64,000 bases of DNA from contig JASGJE010000004.1 of assembly GCA_049840875.1 (NCBI GenBank), forward strand, positions 62,001-126,000, written 5' to 3'. This document shows, one piece after another, positions 36,447-45,820 of the stretch. A program made the position numbers and the translations under genes. The notes beneath the pieces are model-generated. The model did no database searches. It saw nothing but the letters and a program-made list of their open reading frames with translations, and was not told the DNA's origin. How positions within the stretch are numbered: position 1 is the first letter of the stretch; every line of letters starts with the position of its first letter. This stretch comes from JAFDYH01 sp049840875. GTDB lineage: Bacteria; Bacteroidota; Bacteroidia; Chitinophagales; Chitinophagaceae.

Positions 36447-37001
36447 TTATACTAAAAACTCGGGTGGTTGACCAGCAGTAGATGGTTGAAATTGTGAGAT
36501 GAAGTAATTGTTTTTACTTCGATAAGACAGAAGATTGTTTTCCGTATAGAATATATATGCCAATTCATCCTGTGGCAAATAATCGCTTAAAACCAAGCGG
36601 GGTGCATTAGGGACGTTATTTTTCTGTGGACCATCCTGTTGAAGGTTGTTTACCGCTTTAAAATAATCCGACTTGGCAAGTTGTAATATATCTTTTTCGG
36701 TATGAGCGATACATAAAAGATAGAGTGTATCGTTGATGAACTTCCGTTTTACAAATTCAAAATTCTTTCCGTCGATTTCAATTTCTCCATCATAATCCCG
36801 GTATTCGGCCCAGTTAGAGAGGTAAGGAAGGTTAAGAGGAATCTTTACTTCTACAAGAAGCTTTTTGTCATATTTGCCACTGCTGATCGTTTGCGCCAAC
36901 CGGATGGTTGACTTGTTTTGTAGGTACGACAACACCCACCTGTACCCGCAACAGTTAAAGATCAATACCATGAGAAATACTATCGACAGCGCTTTTTTCA
37001 C
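36447..37001 (-). CDS. Membrane-anchored protein of unknown family (paralog of 49013-49561)
   Basis: About 184 residues starting at GTG 37001 (VKKALSIVFLMVLIF); a longer start at 37055 is possible but has no counterpart in the paralog. One N-terminal helix is followed by a soluble extracytoplasmic domain. Alignable blocks with the gene at 49013: LVEVKIPLNLPY, DTLYLLC, LQLAKSDYFKAVNN, and a similar proline/glutamine C-terminus. It lies 125 bp upstream of the FecA-like receptor gene on the same strand, and such small proteins often sit beside TonB receptors in Bacteroidota. I do not recognise the function. Confidence 0.72.
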   Translation of the reverse strand: MKKALSIVFLMVLIFNCCGYRWVLSYLQNKSTIRLAQTISSGKYDKKLLVEVKIPLNLPYLSNWAEYRDYDGEIEIDGKNFEFVKRKFINDTLYLLCIAHTEKDILQLAKSDYFKAVNNLQQDGPQKNNVPNAPRLVLSDYLPQDELAYIFYTENNLLSYRSKNNYFISQFQPSTAGQPPEFLV

Positions 37002-37170
37002 AGGACGAAGATAATGAAGTAATCCTTTTGAAATTCGCAGATAAAGCGACAACAATTCAGTACTGCTGGCGGGTCTGCAAGCATCTGGCCAGTTTTGTTA
37101 CAGTATCAAATTGGTAATTATATAGACACCTTGTTGTTTGGAACTTGTTGCGCAATAAATAATTGAAGGT

Positions 37171-37596
37171 CTATTGTTGTAAGTACTGTTCAACAAAATC
37201 CCCGCAATACTTTTTTATTTCTTCCCGTACACGCCGGAAAGCTGCTTTTATCTCTTCATCACTGCCAACTGCTTTAGCCGGATCAGGAAAATTATGATGA
37301 AACTTGTGGGCCGTTGATGGAAAAAAGGGGCAACGTTCTTTAGCATTATCGCAAACAGTAATTACAAAATCAAACGGAATGTTCCGATATTCATCAATAT
37401 TATTCGACGTATGCGATGATATATCAATGCCATCTTCTTTCATCGTATTGATCGCCCGTGGATTGACACCATGTGTTTCCATACCGGCGCTATAAATTTC
37501 GGCAGTATCACCGGCAAAGTATCGCAGGTAACCTTCAGCAATCTGGCTGCGACAACTATTGCCGGTACATAGCACTAATATTTTCTTCTTTACCAT
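37171..37596 (-). CDS. arsC: Arsenate reductase, thioredoxin-linked ArsC type
   Basis: About 141 residues from the ATG at 37596 (MVKKKILVLCTGNSCRSQ); 16 extra residues are possible upstream. The low-molecular-weight phosphatase P-loop CTGNSCRS is at the N-terminus, and two further cysteines lie in TVCDNAKERCPFF, giving the three-cysteine set used by thioredoxin-coupled arsenate reductases. The DPA motif (FPDPAKA) holds the general acid aspartate. It reduces arsenate to arsenite in the cytoplasm. No arsenite pump or ArsR is adjacent; the ArsR-type gene at 44710 is 7 kb away. Confidence 0.87.
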   Translation of the reverse strand: MVKKKILVLCTGNSCRSQIAEGYLRYFAGDTAEIYSAGMETHGVNPRAINTMKEDGIDISSHTSNNIDEYRNIPFDFVITVCDNAKERCPFFPSTAHKFHHNFPDPAKAVGSDEEIKAAFRRVREEIKKYCGDFVEQYLQQ

Positions 37597-37800
37597 ACTT
37601 AATTGATCAAAAATTTTATAATCCCCATTACTTACGCGTAGCACTATATGAACAAAATTGAATTATTTTAAAACCTTGCAAAGAATCTTTACCAACTTTT
37701 TGGAGAATAGTTTAATACTGGTACGCCCAAACAAAAAACCTCAAACAGTCTTTTCTCCCTTTGATTTTTTAATTTTGCTTTTTAATTTTCAATCCCCGGT

Positions 37801-39864
37801 ATGCAGTTTTATTGTGAATCACTAACGGAGTATAAGCGGCTAAGAACGAGAGAAGTAAAGATTGGCGACCTGCTGCTGGGCAATCCTGGTAATGGCCAGT
37901 CTCATCCTATCCGTATCCAGACGATGACGACAACTGACACAATGGATACGAAGGCTACGGTGGAGCAGAGTATCCGTTGCATAGAGGCGGGTTCAGAACT
38001 GGTACGTATCACAGCGCCTTCAAAACGCGAAGCGGAGAATTTACTAAACATAAAAAACGAACTACGCAAAAGAGGCTATACAACACCGCTGGTAGCTGAT
38101 ATACATTTCACCCCAAATGCCGCGGAGATCGCGGCAAGAATTGTTGAAAAAGTGAGGATCAATCCTGGCAATTATATTGACAAAAAGAAGTTTGAACAGA
38201 TTGAATATACAGATGCTGAATATGCTGAAGAGATTGAGCGCATTTATGATCGGTTTACTCCATTGATAAAGATTTGTAAGGAATACGGCACTGCCATGCG
38301 CATCGGTACCAACCATGGTTCATTAAGCGACCGCATCATGAGCCGCTATGGCGACACGCCAATGGGAATGGTAGAAAGTGCGATGGAGTTTCTGCGTATT
38401 GCAAGAGATGCATCATATCATAATATCGTGCTCAGCATGAAAGCCAGTAACCCGCAGGTAATGGTACAGGCGTATCGGTTGCTGGTAAAGACGATGTCTG
38501 AAGAGTTCAATGAATGCTACCCATTACATCTTGGTGTTACTGAAGCCGGCGATGGTGAAGACGGAAGAATAAAATCCGCCATCGGCATTGGTACATTGAT
38601 GGAAGATGGTTTGGGAGATACGATACGTGTATCATTGACGGAAGACCCTGAATTTGAAATACCGGTATGTAAAGATTTGTTGAAGAGATATGGTACAAGT
38701 TGGGGAGACCGGAAGTCGGAAAGTCGGCAGGGAAATTCCGAATTAAAGAAACTGTCTCCCGGACTCCCGGACTCGAGGACTACCAACTTACCCTACTCTC
38801 CTTTCTCCTACAAACGAAGAGAAACATTTACCGTTGATAATATTGGCGGCAGGCAGGTACCCGTTGTTGTGGCAGACCTTAGCAGGATTGAAAAGATTAC
38901 ACACAATCATTTGCAGAGTATCGGGTACACTTATAATGCAACGACTGATAAATGGAATATCAGTGATGCTGCTGCGGATTATATTTTTACCGGTAATCAA
39001 TTACTGGATTTCGAATTGCCCGGTACATTGAAAGTGATTATAAATGCTGGCGCATGGCAACAAGTTGTAGACAATCAAAAATACTTTCCTATATTTTCAG
39101 ATCCTGAGTTTGCATCTGCTGGCGCAAAAAGTGAACGATTGAATTTTGTGATGGTTGATTGCAGTGGAGATAAGTCGGCCGCTTTGTCTAACCCGAATCT
39201 TGAAAAATTGGGTGGTGATCATTCAGTCGTAGTTTGTCTGAGCTCTACTAATAAAAATGCGATGCAGTCTGTCCGGGCTATGTTTGTTGAGTTGTTGCAC
39301 AGACAGATTAAAAACCCTGTCATATTAATAACTGATAGCGGCTGGCAAACACCGGATGAACATCTCATTCATTTCGCAACAGAAACAGGCGCTTTATTCC
39401 TTGAAGGAATGGGTGATGGCATTTGCCTTGGCTATAACAGTAAGGCACAAATGGAAAATGTGCAGGTGAATGGAAGGACGTATCTGCCGGTAAAAGATAT
39501 TTACCAGTTTACCAATAATACTGCCTTTAGCATTTTACAGGCAACAAGAACGAGAATTTCAAAGACAGAATATATCAGTTGTCCGAGCTGCGGCCGCACA
39601 TTATTTGACCTGCAGGAAACAACAGCAAAGATCCGTGCGGTGACAAATCATTTGAAAGGTGTAAAGATCGCAATCATGGGTTGCATTGTAAATGGACCGG
39701 GTGAAATGGCGGATGCTGATTTTGGATATGTTGGTAGCGGCCCTGGTAAGATTACATTGTATAAAGGCAAAGACATTATTAAAAGAAACGTGAATAGTGA
39801 TATAGCAGTAGATGAGCTGGTGAGCATCCTGAAAGAAAATGAAGTATGGATAGAGCCAGCTTAA
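37801..39864 (+). CDS. ispG: 4-hydroxy-3-methylbut-2-enyl diphosphate synthase (long form, with repeat-derived insert)
   Basis: 687-residue IspG/GcpE, the iron-sulfur enzyme of the MEP isoprenoid pathway that makes HMBPP. The N-terminal TIM barrel (about 1-300; ETVADIHF-type strand VADIHFTPNAA, GTNHGSLSDRIM) is followed by the extra middle domain of plant/Bacteroidota-type IspG and the C-terminal cluster domain with CPSC (594-597), GCIVNGPGE (Cys628, Glu635). Residues about 301-338 (bases 38700-38812) are low-complexity, rich in Ser/Pro/Arg, and encoded by sequence resembling intergenic repeat (GTCGGAAAGTCGG, CCCGGACTCCCGGACTC). The reading frame continues through it, so the enzyme probably tolerates a surface linker. 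First gene of a co-directional run with YhhN, nadB and an acyltransferase. Confidence 0.95.
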   Translation: MQFYCESLTEYKRLRTREVKIGDLLLGNPGNGQSHPIRIQTMTTTDTMDTKATVEQSIRCIEAGSELVRITAPSKREAENLLNIKNELRKRGYTTPLVADIHFTPNAAEIAARIVEKVRINPGNYIDKKKFEQIEYTDAEYAEEIERIYDRFTPLIKICKEYGTAMRIGTNHGSLSDRIMSRYGDTPMGMVESAMEFLRIARDASYHNIVLSMKASNPQVMVQAYRLLVKTMSEEFNECYPLHLGVTEAGDGEDGRIKSAIGIGTLMEDGLGDTIRVSLTEDPEFEIPVCKDLLKRYGTSWGDRKSESRQGNSELKKLSPGLPDSRTTNLPYSPFSYKRRETFTVDNIGGRQVPVVVADLSRIEKITHNHLQSIGYTYNATTDKWNISDAAADYIFTGNQLLDFELPGTLKVIINAGAWQQVVDNQKYFPIFSDPEFASAGAKSERLNFVMVDCSGDKSAALSNPNLEKLGGDHSVVVCLSSTNKNAMQSVRAMFVELLHRQIKNPVILITDSGWQTPDEHLIHFATETGALFLEGMGDGICLGYNSKAQMENVQVNGRTYLPVKDIYQFTNNTAFSILQATRTRISKTEYISCPSCGRTLFDLQETTAKIRAVTNHLKGVKIAIMGCIVNGPGEMADADFGYVGSGPGKITLYKGKDIIKRNVNSDIAVDELVSILKENEVWIEPA
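38700..38812 (+). repeat. Repeat-like insert inside ispG coding sequence
   Basis: About 113 bases with GTCGGAAAGTCGG and CCCGGACTCCCGGACTC iterations, unlike the flanking coding sequence and like the dispersed intergenic repeats of Bacteroidota genomes. It keeps the ispG frame open and encodes a Ser/Pro/Arg-rich linker between two enzyme domains. Confidence 0.55.
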
Positions 39865-39896
39865 TGATGATTGCAGCTAAATAGTCAAAGGTGATA

Positions 39897-40580
39897 ATGC
39901 GGAAGCAATACTGGATTTTTATTTTTCTTTTTGTCTTATTGATTCACATCGGCAGTATGATAGCCGGTTGGTTATTTGTTGAACAGGCGACTAAGGCGTT
40001 GCTGATTCCCATACTAATTGCTTATTTCATTTCCGAAACAAAAGCAGTCCTATCTCCATTAAAAAAATGGGTGTTGCTTGCATTGACCTTTTCATGGGTC
40101 GGCGATGTGCTGCTACTGTTTGTTGAAAAAGATGCTGCTTTTTTTCTTGCAGGATTAGCTTCTTTTTTGATCGCACATATTTTCTACATCGTTTTCTTTC
40201 ATTTGATACGATTGGAGCAACAGGTACAAAGCAGACCCGTTTTAGTAATGCCGGTTTTGATTTATTACGTGGCATTGATGTTCATGCTATCACCACATTT
40301 AGGTGGCATGAAATTACCGGTAAGAATTTACGGAGTAGTGATTTGTTTCATGCTGATGCTGGCCGCACATATGTTGTTTATAAAAAACAGGAAAGCTGGG
40401 TTGATACTACTGACAGGCGCATTGCTATTTGTAATCAGTGATTCTGTATTGGCCATCAACAAATTCTATGGGGCGTTTTCCGGGGCAGGAATAATTATTA
40501 TGCTGACTTATGGAGCAGCGCAATTATTGATTACAACAGGAGCAATTGATTATCTCGATAAGAAGGAGCTGACTGAATAG
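39897..40580 (+). CDS. YhhN/TMEM86-family membrane protein (lysoplasmalogenase-like)
   Basis: About 227 residues, nearly all in eight or so membrane helices. Start taken at the ATG at 39897 (MRKQYWIF), though GTG at 39891 is in frame. Family signs: an early KALLIPILIAYF helix, SWVGDVLLLF with the conserved Asp, and FLAGLASFLIAHIFYIVFF. Vertebrate and bacterial members hydrolyse the vinyl-ether bond of lysoplasmalogens; activity here is inferred from family only. It lies 32 bp after ispG, so it is probably co-transcribed. Confidence 0.85.
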   Translation: MRKQYWIFIFLFVLLIHIGSMIAGWLFVEQATKALLIPILIAYFISETKAVLSPLKKWVLLALTFSWVGDVLLLFVEKDAAFFLAGLASFLIAHIFYIVFFHLIRLEQQVQSRPVLVMPVLIYYVALMFMLSPHLGGMKLPVRIYGVVICFMLMLAAHMLFIKNRKAGLILLTGALLFVISDSVLAINKFYGAFSGAGIIIMLTYGAAQLLITTGAIDYLDKKELTE

Positions 40581-40688
40581 TGTTTTATAATCTGAACTGA
40601 TAAAATCAATGAGAAGATACGTTTCATACTTACTATTTTACGTTTTACACAACACTACCTATCTTGTCATTGTTAATACCGTTACTAC

Positions 40689-42290
40689 ATGCAAAAAACT
40701 GATTTTTTAGTCATCGGCTCAGGTATAGCAGGTTTGACCTACGCATTGAAGATGGCGCAGGAATTTCCTGGTAAAAAAATATTGGTTCTTACCAAGGCAA
40801 AAGCCGATGAGACCAATACCAAATATGCGCAGGGCGGGGTAGCGGTGGTGAACGACCTCGAAAATGATAGCTTCGAAAAACATATAGAAGACACTCTGAT
40901 TGCCGGAGATGGACTTTGTAATAAACAGGTGGTTGAAATAGTTGTAAAAGAAGGCCCTGACAGGGTAAGAGAATTGATTGAATGGGGCGCCCAGTTTGAT
41001 AAAGAAAAAGACGGTGATTACAAACTTGGAAAAGAAGGCGGCCACTCTGAATTCAGGATCATTCATCATAAGGATATTACGGGGTGGGAAATGGAAAGGG
41101 CGTTGCTGGAAGCAGTCGGTAAGCAAAGCAATATCGAAATAGTAAAACATTGTTTTGTCATTGACCTCATCACGCAGCACCATCTTGGATATCTCGTTAC
41201 CAAATCAACGCCGGATATAGAATGTTATGGTGTATATGTGCTCAACCTGCAAACGAACAGAATAGAAAAGATTGTTGCTAAAACGACATTGCTGGCAAGT
41301 GGAGGTAACGGACAAGTATATCGTACCACAACTAATCCATCTATTGCAACCGGCGATGGTGTGGCGATGGTGTACCGTGCAAAAGGCAGAATAGAAAATA
41401 TGGAGTTTATCCAGTTTCACCCTACCGCCTTGTATGAAGCGGGTATGCGAGGTCAGGCGTTTTTAATTACTGAAGCTGTTCGTGGCGATGGTGGCATATT
41501 GCGCAACAAAGATGGTGAAGCATTTATGGAACGCTATGATGCACGAAAAGATCTTGCACCGCGTGATATCGTTGCCCGTGCAATCGATAGCGAAATGAAA
41601 CGTACCGGTACTGAGCATGTATGGCTCGATTGCAGGCATTTCACCAAAGAGAAATTTACAGAGCATTTTCCGAATATTTATCAAAAATGCTTGAGCATCG
41701 GTATAGACATTTCAAAGAACATGATACCAGTAGCGCCTGCAGCGCATTATAGTTGCGGGGGAATAAAAGTAGATGAATGGGGAAGGAGCTCGATCCGCAA
41801 CTTATATGCGTGTGGTGAGTGCAGCAGCACTGGATTGCACGGCGCCAATCGTCTTGCAAGCAATTCATTGCTTGAAGCAATGGTATTTGCGCACCGCTGT
41901 TACCTGGATGTAAAAGAGACAGTAAGTAAAACAGATGCTCAGGAACATGTGCCTGACTGGAATGCAAAGGGTACCAGTGAGCCAAAAGAAATGATCCTCA
42001 TTACACAAAGCCTGAAGGAATTGCAGCAAGTAATGAGCGACTACGTTGGTATTGTAAGAAATGATGTGCGCTTGCAACGTGCCATGAAGCGGCTCGATTT
42101 ATTATGGGAAGAAACAGAGAACTTATATCAAAGCTCGTCAGTATCACCGCAACTGCTGGAATTAAGAAACCTGATCACAGTTGGTTACCTGATTGTAAAA
42201 GGCGCCGCATTCAGAAAGGAAAGTCGTGGATTGCATTATAACACCGATTATCCTGGCAAGAGTGAACTGGTTCAGAATATTGTATTGTAA
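40689..42290 (+). CDS. nadB: L-aspartate oxidase
   Basis: 533-residue flavoenzyme oxidising L-aspartate to iminoaspartate, the first step of de novo NAD synthesis. An FAD-binding Rossmann motif at the N-terminus (VIGSGIAGLTYALK) is followed by YAQGGVAVV, FIQFHPTAL, RGDGGILRN, APRDIVARAID and HYSCGGIKVDEWGRSS; GECSSTGLHGANRLASNSL completes the succinate dehydrogenase/fumarate reductase-type signature. Length is normal for NadB. nadA and nadC are not seen in the window. A 108-bp upstream gap may hold its own promoter. Confidence 0.95.
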   Translation: MQKTDFLVIGSGIAGLTYALKMAQEFPGKKILVLTKAKADETNTKYAQGGVAVVNDLENDSFEKHIEDTLIAGDGLCNKQVVEIVVKEGPDRVRELIEWGAQFDKEKDGDYKLGKEGGHSEFRIIHHKDITGWEMERALLEAVGKQSNIEIVKHCFVIDLITQHHLGYLVTKSTPDIECYGVYVLNLQTNRIEKIVAKTTLLASGGNGQVYRTTTNPSIATGDGVAMVYRAKGRIENMEFIQFHPTALYEAGMRGQAFLITEAVRGDGGILRNKDGEAFMERYDARKDLAPRDIVARAIDSEMKRTGTEHVWLDCRHFTKEKFTEHFPNIYQKCLSIGIDISKNMIPVAPAAHYSCGGIKVDEWGRSSIRNLYACGECSSTGLHGANRLASNSLLEAMVFAHRCYLDVKETVSKTDAQEHVPDWNAKGTSEPKEMILITQSLKELQQVMSDYVGIVRNDVRLQRAMKRLDLLWEETENLYQSSSVSPQLLELRNLITVGYLIVKGAAFRKESRGLHYNTDYPGKSELVQNIVL

Positions 42291-42327
42291 TTTGCGCATT
42301 CGTGCGTTGTATTTCCAAATTGATTGA

Positions 42328-43206
42328 ATGTATTATATCGTATACGGATTATTTTATTTGATTTCCCTGTTACCACTTAGGGTATTGTATTTTTTGTCGG
42401 ATGCCTTTTATGGGTTGACTTATTATATTCTGAAATACAGAAGAGATGTAGTATCCGCTAATCTGAAAATTGCGTTTCCCGAAAAGACAGATGCTGAAAG
42501 AAAAAAAATCGAGAAGCAATTCTATCACAATTTTATTGATTCATTTGTTGAAACGATAAAGCTGGTCTCCTCATCCGAACGATTTATTGAAAAACATTTT
42601 ACAGCCAACTGGGATGTAATAAATAAAGTGTATGAATCCGGAAGGCGTGCCCATCTGCACCTAGGCCACAATTTCAATTGGGAATGGGGCAATGTTGTTT
42701 TGGGAAAGAAAACTCCGTTTAAGTTTTTAGCTGTTTACACGCCAATATCCAACCAGGTATTTGAACGGCTTTTTTTAAAAATGCGTTCACGATCAGGAGT
42801 GACAATGTTGCCGTCGAATAAAATGAAAGAAGCCTTTTTGCCCTATCGTAATACACAATATTTATTAGGACTTGTAGCAGATCAGAATCCAAGTAATCCA
42901 TCCCGGGCATGGTGGTTTAATTTCTTTGGTAAACCGGCACCTTTTGTGAAAGGGCCTGCAAAAAATGCAATCACATCAGATGCAGTTATTATCCTTGCGT
43001 CGATTAAAAAACCGAGACGGGGATATTATGAAGGCATATTCTCATTACATGAAGAGCATCCGGAGCAACATACGGAACAGGAGCTCACTAAAAAATTTAT
43101 AGATTATCTCGAAAATAATATTCGTGAGAACCCGTCTCTTTGGCTGTGGAGCCATAGAAGATGGAGATGGGATTGGAAGCCAGAATATGGTGAAATTATT
43201 TCGTAA
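42328..43206 (+). CDS. Lipid A biosynthesis acyltransferase (LpxL/HtrB family)
   Basis: 292-residue inner-membrane acyltransferase. An N-terminal hydrophobic stretch (YLISLLPLRVLYFL) is followed by YYILKYRRDVVSANLKIAFPEKT, the usual entry to this family, and the catalytic HX4(D/E)-type motif LGHNFNWEWG. Later conserved parts are VADQNPS and FGKPAPFVKGPA, ending WLWSHRRWRW. It adds a secondary acyl chain to the lipid A precursor at the cytoplasmic face. It follows nadB by 37 bp on the same strand. Which chain it adds cannot be read. Confidence 0.92.
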   Translation: MYYIVYGLFYLISLLPLRVLYFLSDAFYGLTYYILKYRRDVVSANLKIAFPEKTDAERKKIEKQFYHNFIDSFVETIKLVSSSERFIEKHFTANWDVINKVYESGRRAHLHLGHNFNWEWGNVVLGKKTPFKFLAVYTPISNQVFERLFLKMRSRSGVTMLPSNKMKEAFLPYRNTQYLLGLVADQNPSNPSRAWWFNFFGKPAPFVKGPAKNAITSDAVIILASIKKPRRGYYEGIFSLHEEHPEQHTEQELTKKFIDYLENNIRENPSLWLWSHRRWRWDWKPEYGEIIS

Positions 43207-43211
43207 GGATC

Positions 43212-44620
43212 TTAATTCAACACGCTTTTCTCTTTTACAATCTTTGCTTTTTCCTGTTGCTTTATTGCATCCCAGCCACCCACTACATTTCTGATGTTGT
43301 GAATGCCCTGTCGTTTTAACAATGATGAAGCGATGATGCTCCGATAGCCGCTGGCGCAATGAACGTAAACATTACTCTCCTCGTTGATATTTGCCATGTT
43401 GGCCGGATCATTTAATTCAGCCAATGGCATATTTAAAGCATCTTTTAAATGCCCATCAGCAAACTCAACCGGTTTGCGTACATCAATTACGATGAGGTTA
43501 TCGTCAAAGGGAATATCCATCATCAGTTCATCAGCTTCCACATTGATGATCATATCAACTTCTTCCCCGGCATTTTTCCATGCCTCATAGCCGCCGTTGA
43601 GATAACCTTTTATTTTATCGAAACCAACACGTGCCAACCGGATAATCGTTTCTTTTTCACGCCCCGCTTCAGTAACGAGAATGATTGGCGCTTCAAACGA
43701 AAGCAATCCGCCAGCCCATTCAGCAAAACGTCCTTCAAGGCCGATGCTGATTGCGCCGGGAACAAAGCCATCTGCAAATGTATCAGCCAAACGTGTGTCG
43801 AGTATGATGGCATCTTTTTCTATCCATGATTTAAACTCGCTTACAGATAAAGGCTTCAATCCATGCGCTAAAACATCATCAAGACTTTCATAACCTTCTT
43901 TGTTGATTTTGGCATTAATTGCAAAGTATTGCGGAGGTTCTGCAAGTCCATCTGTTACTGCTTTTATAAATGCGTCTTTTGATTGTTGCTGTAAAGCGTA
44001 GTTGAATTTCTTTTCGTCTCCGATAGTACTGTATGTATCAGGACCGAGGTTTTTACCACAAGAGCTGCCAGCGCCATGTGCAGGATAAACAATCACATCA
44101 TCTGCAAGAGGCACAATTTTTTTCTGTAGACTGTCAAACAGCATACCTGCAAGGTCGTTTGTAGTTAAGCTTCCATCTTTTTGTGCAAGATCAGGACGAC
44201 CCACATCACCGACAAACAATGTATCTCCTGTAAAAATGCAATGATCTTTTCCTGTTTCATCTTTCAATAAATAACAAGTGGATTCAAGCGTATGTCCCGG
44301 CGTATGTAATACTTTCAATGAAATATCACCTACTTTAAACAGGTCGCCATCTTTTGCGATGTGCACTGGAAATTTTGTAACCGTATCTGTCCGTAAACGA
44401 TCGTTGCATCAGTAGCCTTTGCAAGATCAATATGGCCACTTACAAAGTCGGCATGAAAATGAGTTTCAAAAATGTATTTGATAGTTGTCTTTCGTTCATT
44501 TGCTAATTGAAGATATTCGTCTATATCTCTCAACGGATCAATTACTGCCGCTTCTCCATTGCTTTCAATATAATATGCCGCCTCACTTAAACACCCTGTA
44601 TACAATTGCCTTATGTACAT
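43212..44620 (-). pseudogene. Persulfide dioxygenase/rhodanese fusion (CstB-like), split by a frameshift
   Basis: An MBL-fold enzyme followed by two rhodanese domains, of the persulfide dioxygenase-sulfurtransferase type, broken into two frames. 44330-44620 encodes the start (MYIRQLYTG, THFHADFVSGH); 43212-44366 encodes the rest (HTPGHTLEST, GDTLFVGDVGRPDL, then rhodanese domains with RPVEF-like and VHCASGYRSIIAS with its active Cys). The break lies near 44383-44395: GGACAGATACG would read correctly as GGACCAGATACG (YGPDTVTKFP), so a single missing C explains it. The two metal-ligand sets fall on different fragments, so neither would be active alone. A sequencing error is possible. Expected role: oxidation of glutathione or other persulfide and sulfur transfer. 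Confidence 0.85.
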
Positions 44621-44663
44621 ATTCAGAAATTTGTTTCTGCAAATTTACTTCATTAAAATAAAA

Positions 44664-44689
44664 AGAGCGGAGGTGGTTGCCTCCGCTCT
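44664..44689 (-). terminator. Rho-independent terminator after ArsR gene
   Basis: A ten-base stem AGAGCGGAGG/CCTCCGCTCT with a six-base loop. On the minus strand it is followed by TTTTTATTTTAATG. It lies between the ArsR-type gene and the persulfide dioxygenase gene, so most ArsR transcripts should end before the latter. Confidence 0.85.
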
Positions 44690-44709
44690 AACAACAGCAT
44701 TTAAGAACA

Positions 44710-45060
44710 TTAGTCAAGTAACTCGGCAAGGAATTGATTTACTTCATCCATTCTGTTCATACTAACAGAATAGTAAATAAATTTTCCATCCCTGTCTGTT
44801 TTCACAAAACCTGCCTTACGGAGAATTGCCAGATGTTGTGATGCAACTGATTGTTCAAGGCGCATTTTTACATAGAGCTCTGTTACGGTCATGCGACCAT
44901 GCTCATCGATGAGTCTCACAATTTGCTGGCGCAGCTTGTGATTAACAGCTCTGAGAACCAATGCGGCCTTTTTTAAATTGTGCAAATCAAGATTCAGGAG
45001 CATGCCACTTCCTGAAACTGCACTTAAAGTGAGTTCTGAAGCATTCATAAATACTTCCAT
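44710..45060 (-). CDS. ArsR-family winged-helix regulator without cysteines
   Basis: About 116 residues from the ATG at 45060 (MEVFMNASEL); a longer frame to 45126 starts in hydrophobic sequence and is unlikely. The wHTH core is LRQQIVRLIDEHGRMTVTELYVKMRLEQSVASQHLAILRKAGFVKTDRDGK split as helix 2-recognition helix (QSVASQHLAILRKAGFV)-wing (GKFIYYSV). No Cys residue occurs in this protein, so neither the metal-thiolate nor the BigR/SqrR persulfide-sensing mechanism applies as usually described. It sits upstream of the persulfide dioxygenase gene on the same strand, separated by a terminator. It may regulate that gene; the signal is unknown. Confidence 0.85.
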   Translation of the reverse strand: MEVFMNASELTLSAVSGSGMLLNLDLHNLKKAALVLRAVNHKLRQQIVRLIDEHGRMTVTELYVKMRLEQSVASQHLAILRKAGFVKTDRDGKFIYYSVSMNRMDEVNQFLAELLD

Positions 45061-45157
45061 TTTAGCTTCGGTGAATAAATAAGACTGACATAGCAAAAAT
45101 AATAAATAGCAATGTTTTGAAAGCAAAAGATTTATTGTATAAATACCTAATTAGAGT

Positions 45158-45820
45158 CTATTTTTTGGGGTGATAAAATTGTTTAATGTACATAGGTTCT
45201 GTATATGCCAAACTATTGAAATGTGAGGACTTATACCGCCTGTAAGAGTTATTTCGTAATAGGGATGCATTAATCTCAAAATCACCAAATACTGCATTCT
45301 GATTATTTATCAATTGTTTAAGTTTTGCACTTCCGTTTCCAAAAAATAAAATAGAATGATCTGTTAATAAATCAGAGTAGGAGTTTTCATTTAAAATAAG
45401 AGCTGCCGGAGGCATCACTTCTTCTCCTGTTTTTGCATACACAGCGGTAAAAACTTCCATACGTCTTGCATCAATCATTGGACAAATAAGATCGGTATCC
45501 GCATTTTTTGCTGCTTCCGCCATCATCTCCAGTGTTCCAATTACTATTAGCGGAATATTTAATGCATAGCACAAACCCTTAGCCGTTGATAAACCAATTC
45601 TTAATCCCGTATAAGAGCCAGGCCCTATGCTTACAGCAACTGCGTCAAGTTTGTTTAAAGATAAATCATTCGATTGCATCAATTGCTGTATCGCTGGTTG
45701 CAGCCATGATGAATGGTCTTTCTGTATGTTGTTTGATGAAATAGCAATTTCAGTCCCATCTTGTGATAAACACACGGATGCTTTATCAATAGAAGTATCG
45801 ATGTTTAAAATGTAGGTCAT
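45158..45820 (-). CDS. tsaB: tRNA threonylcarbamoyladenosine biosynthesis protein TsaB
   Basis: 220-residue ASKHA-fold protein that dimerises with TsaD in making t6A at position 37 of ANN-decoding tRNAs. Conserved parts: ILNIDTS at the N-terminus, the HSSWLQPAI segment, VSIGPGSYTGLRIGLSTAKGL split as SIGPGSYTGLRIGLS and AKGLCYAL, and CPMIDARRMEVFTAVY. Length is typical. The start overlaps the stop of the upstream 3-hydroxyacyl-CoA dehydrogenase-like gene by four bases, implying coupled translation. tsaD and tsaE are not in the window. Confidence 0.95.
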   Translation of the reverse strand: MTYILNIDTSIDKASVCLSQDGTEIAISSNNIQKDHSSWLQPAIQQLMQSNDLSLNKLDAVAVSIGPGSYTGLRIGLSTAKGLCYALNIPLIVIGTLEMMAEAAKNADTDLICPMIDARRMEVFTAVYAKTGEEVMPPAALILNENSYSDLLTDHSILFFGNGSAKLKQLINNQNAVFGDFEINASLLRNNSYRRYKSSHFNSLAYTEPMYIKQFYHPKK

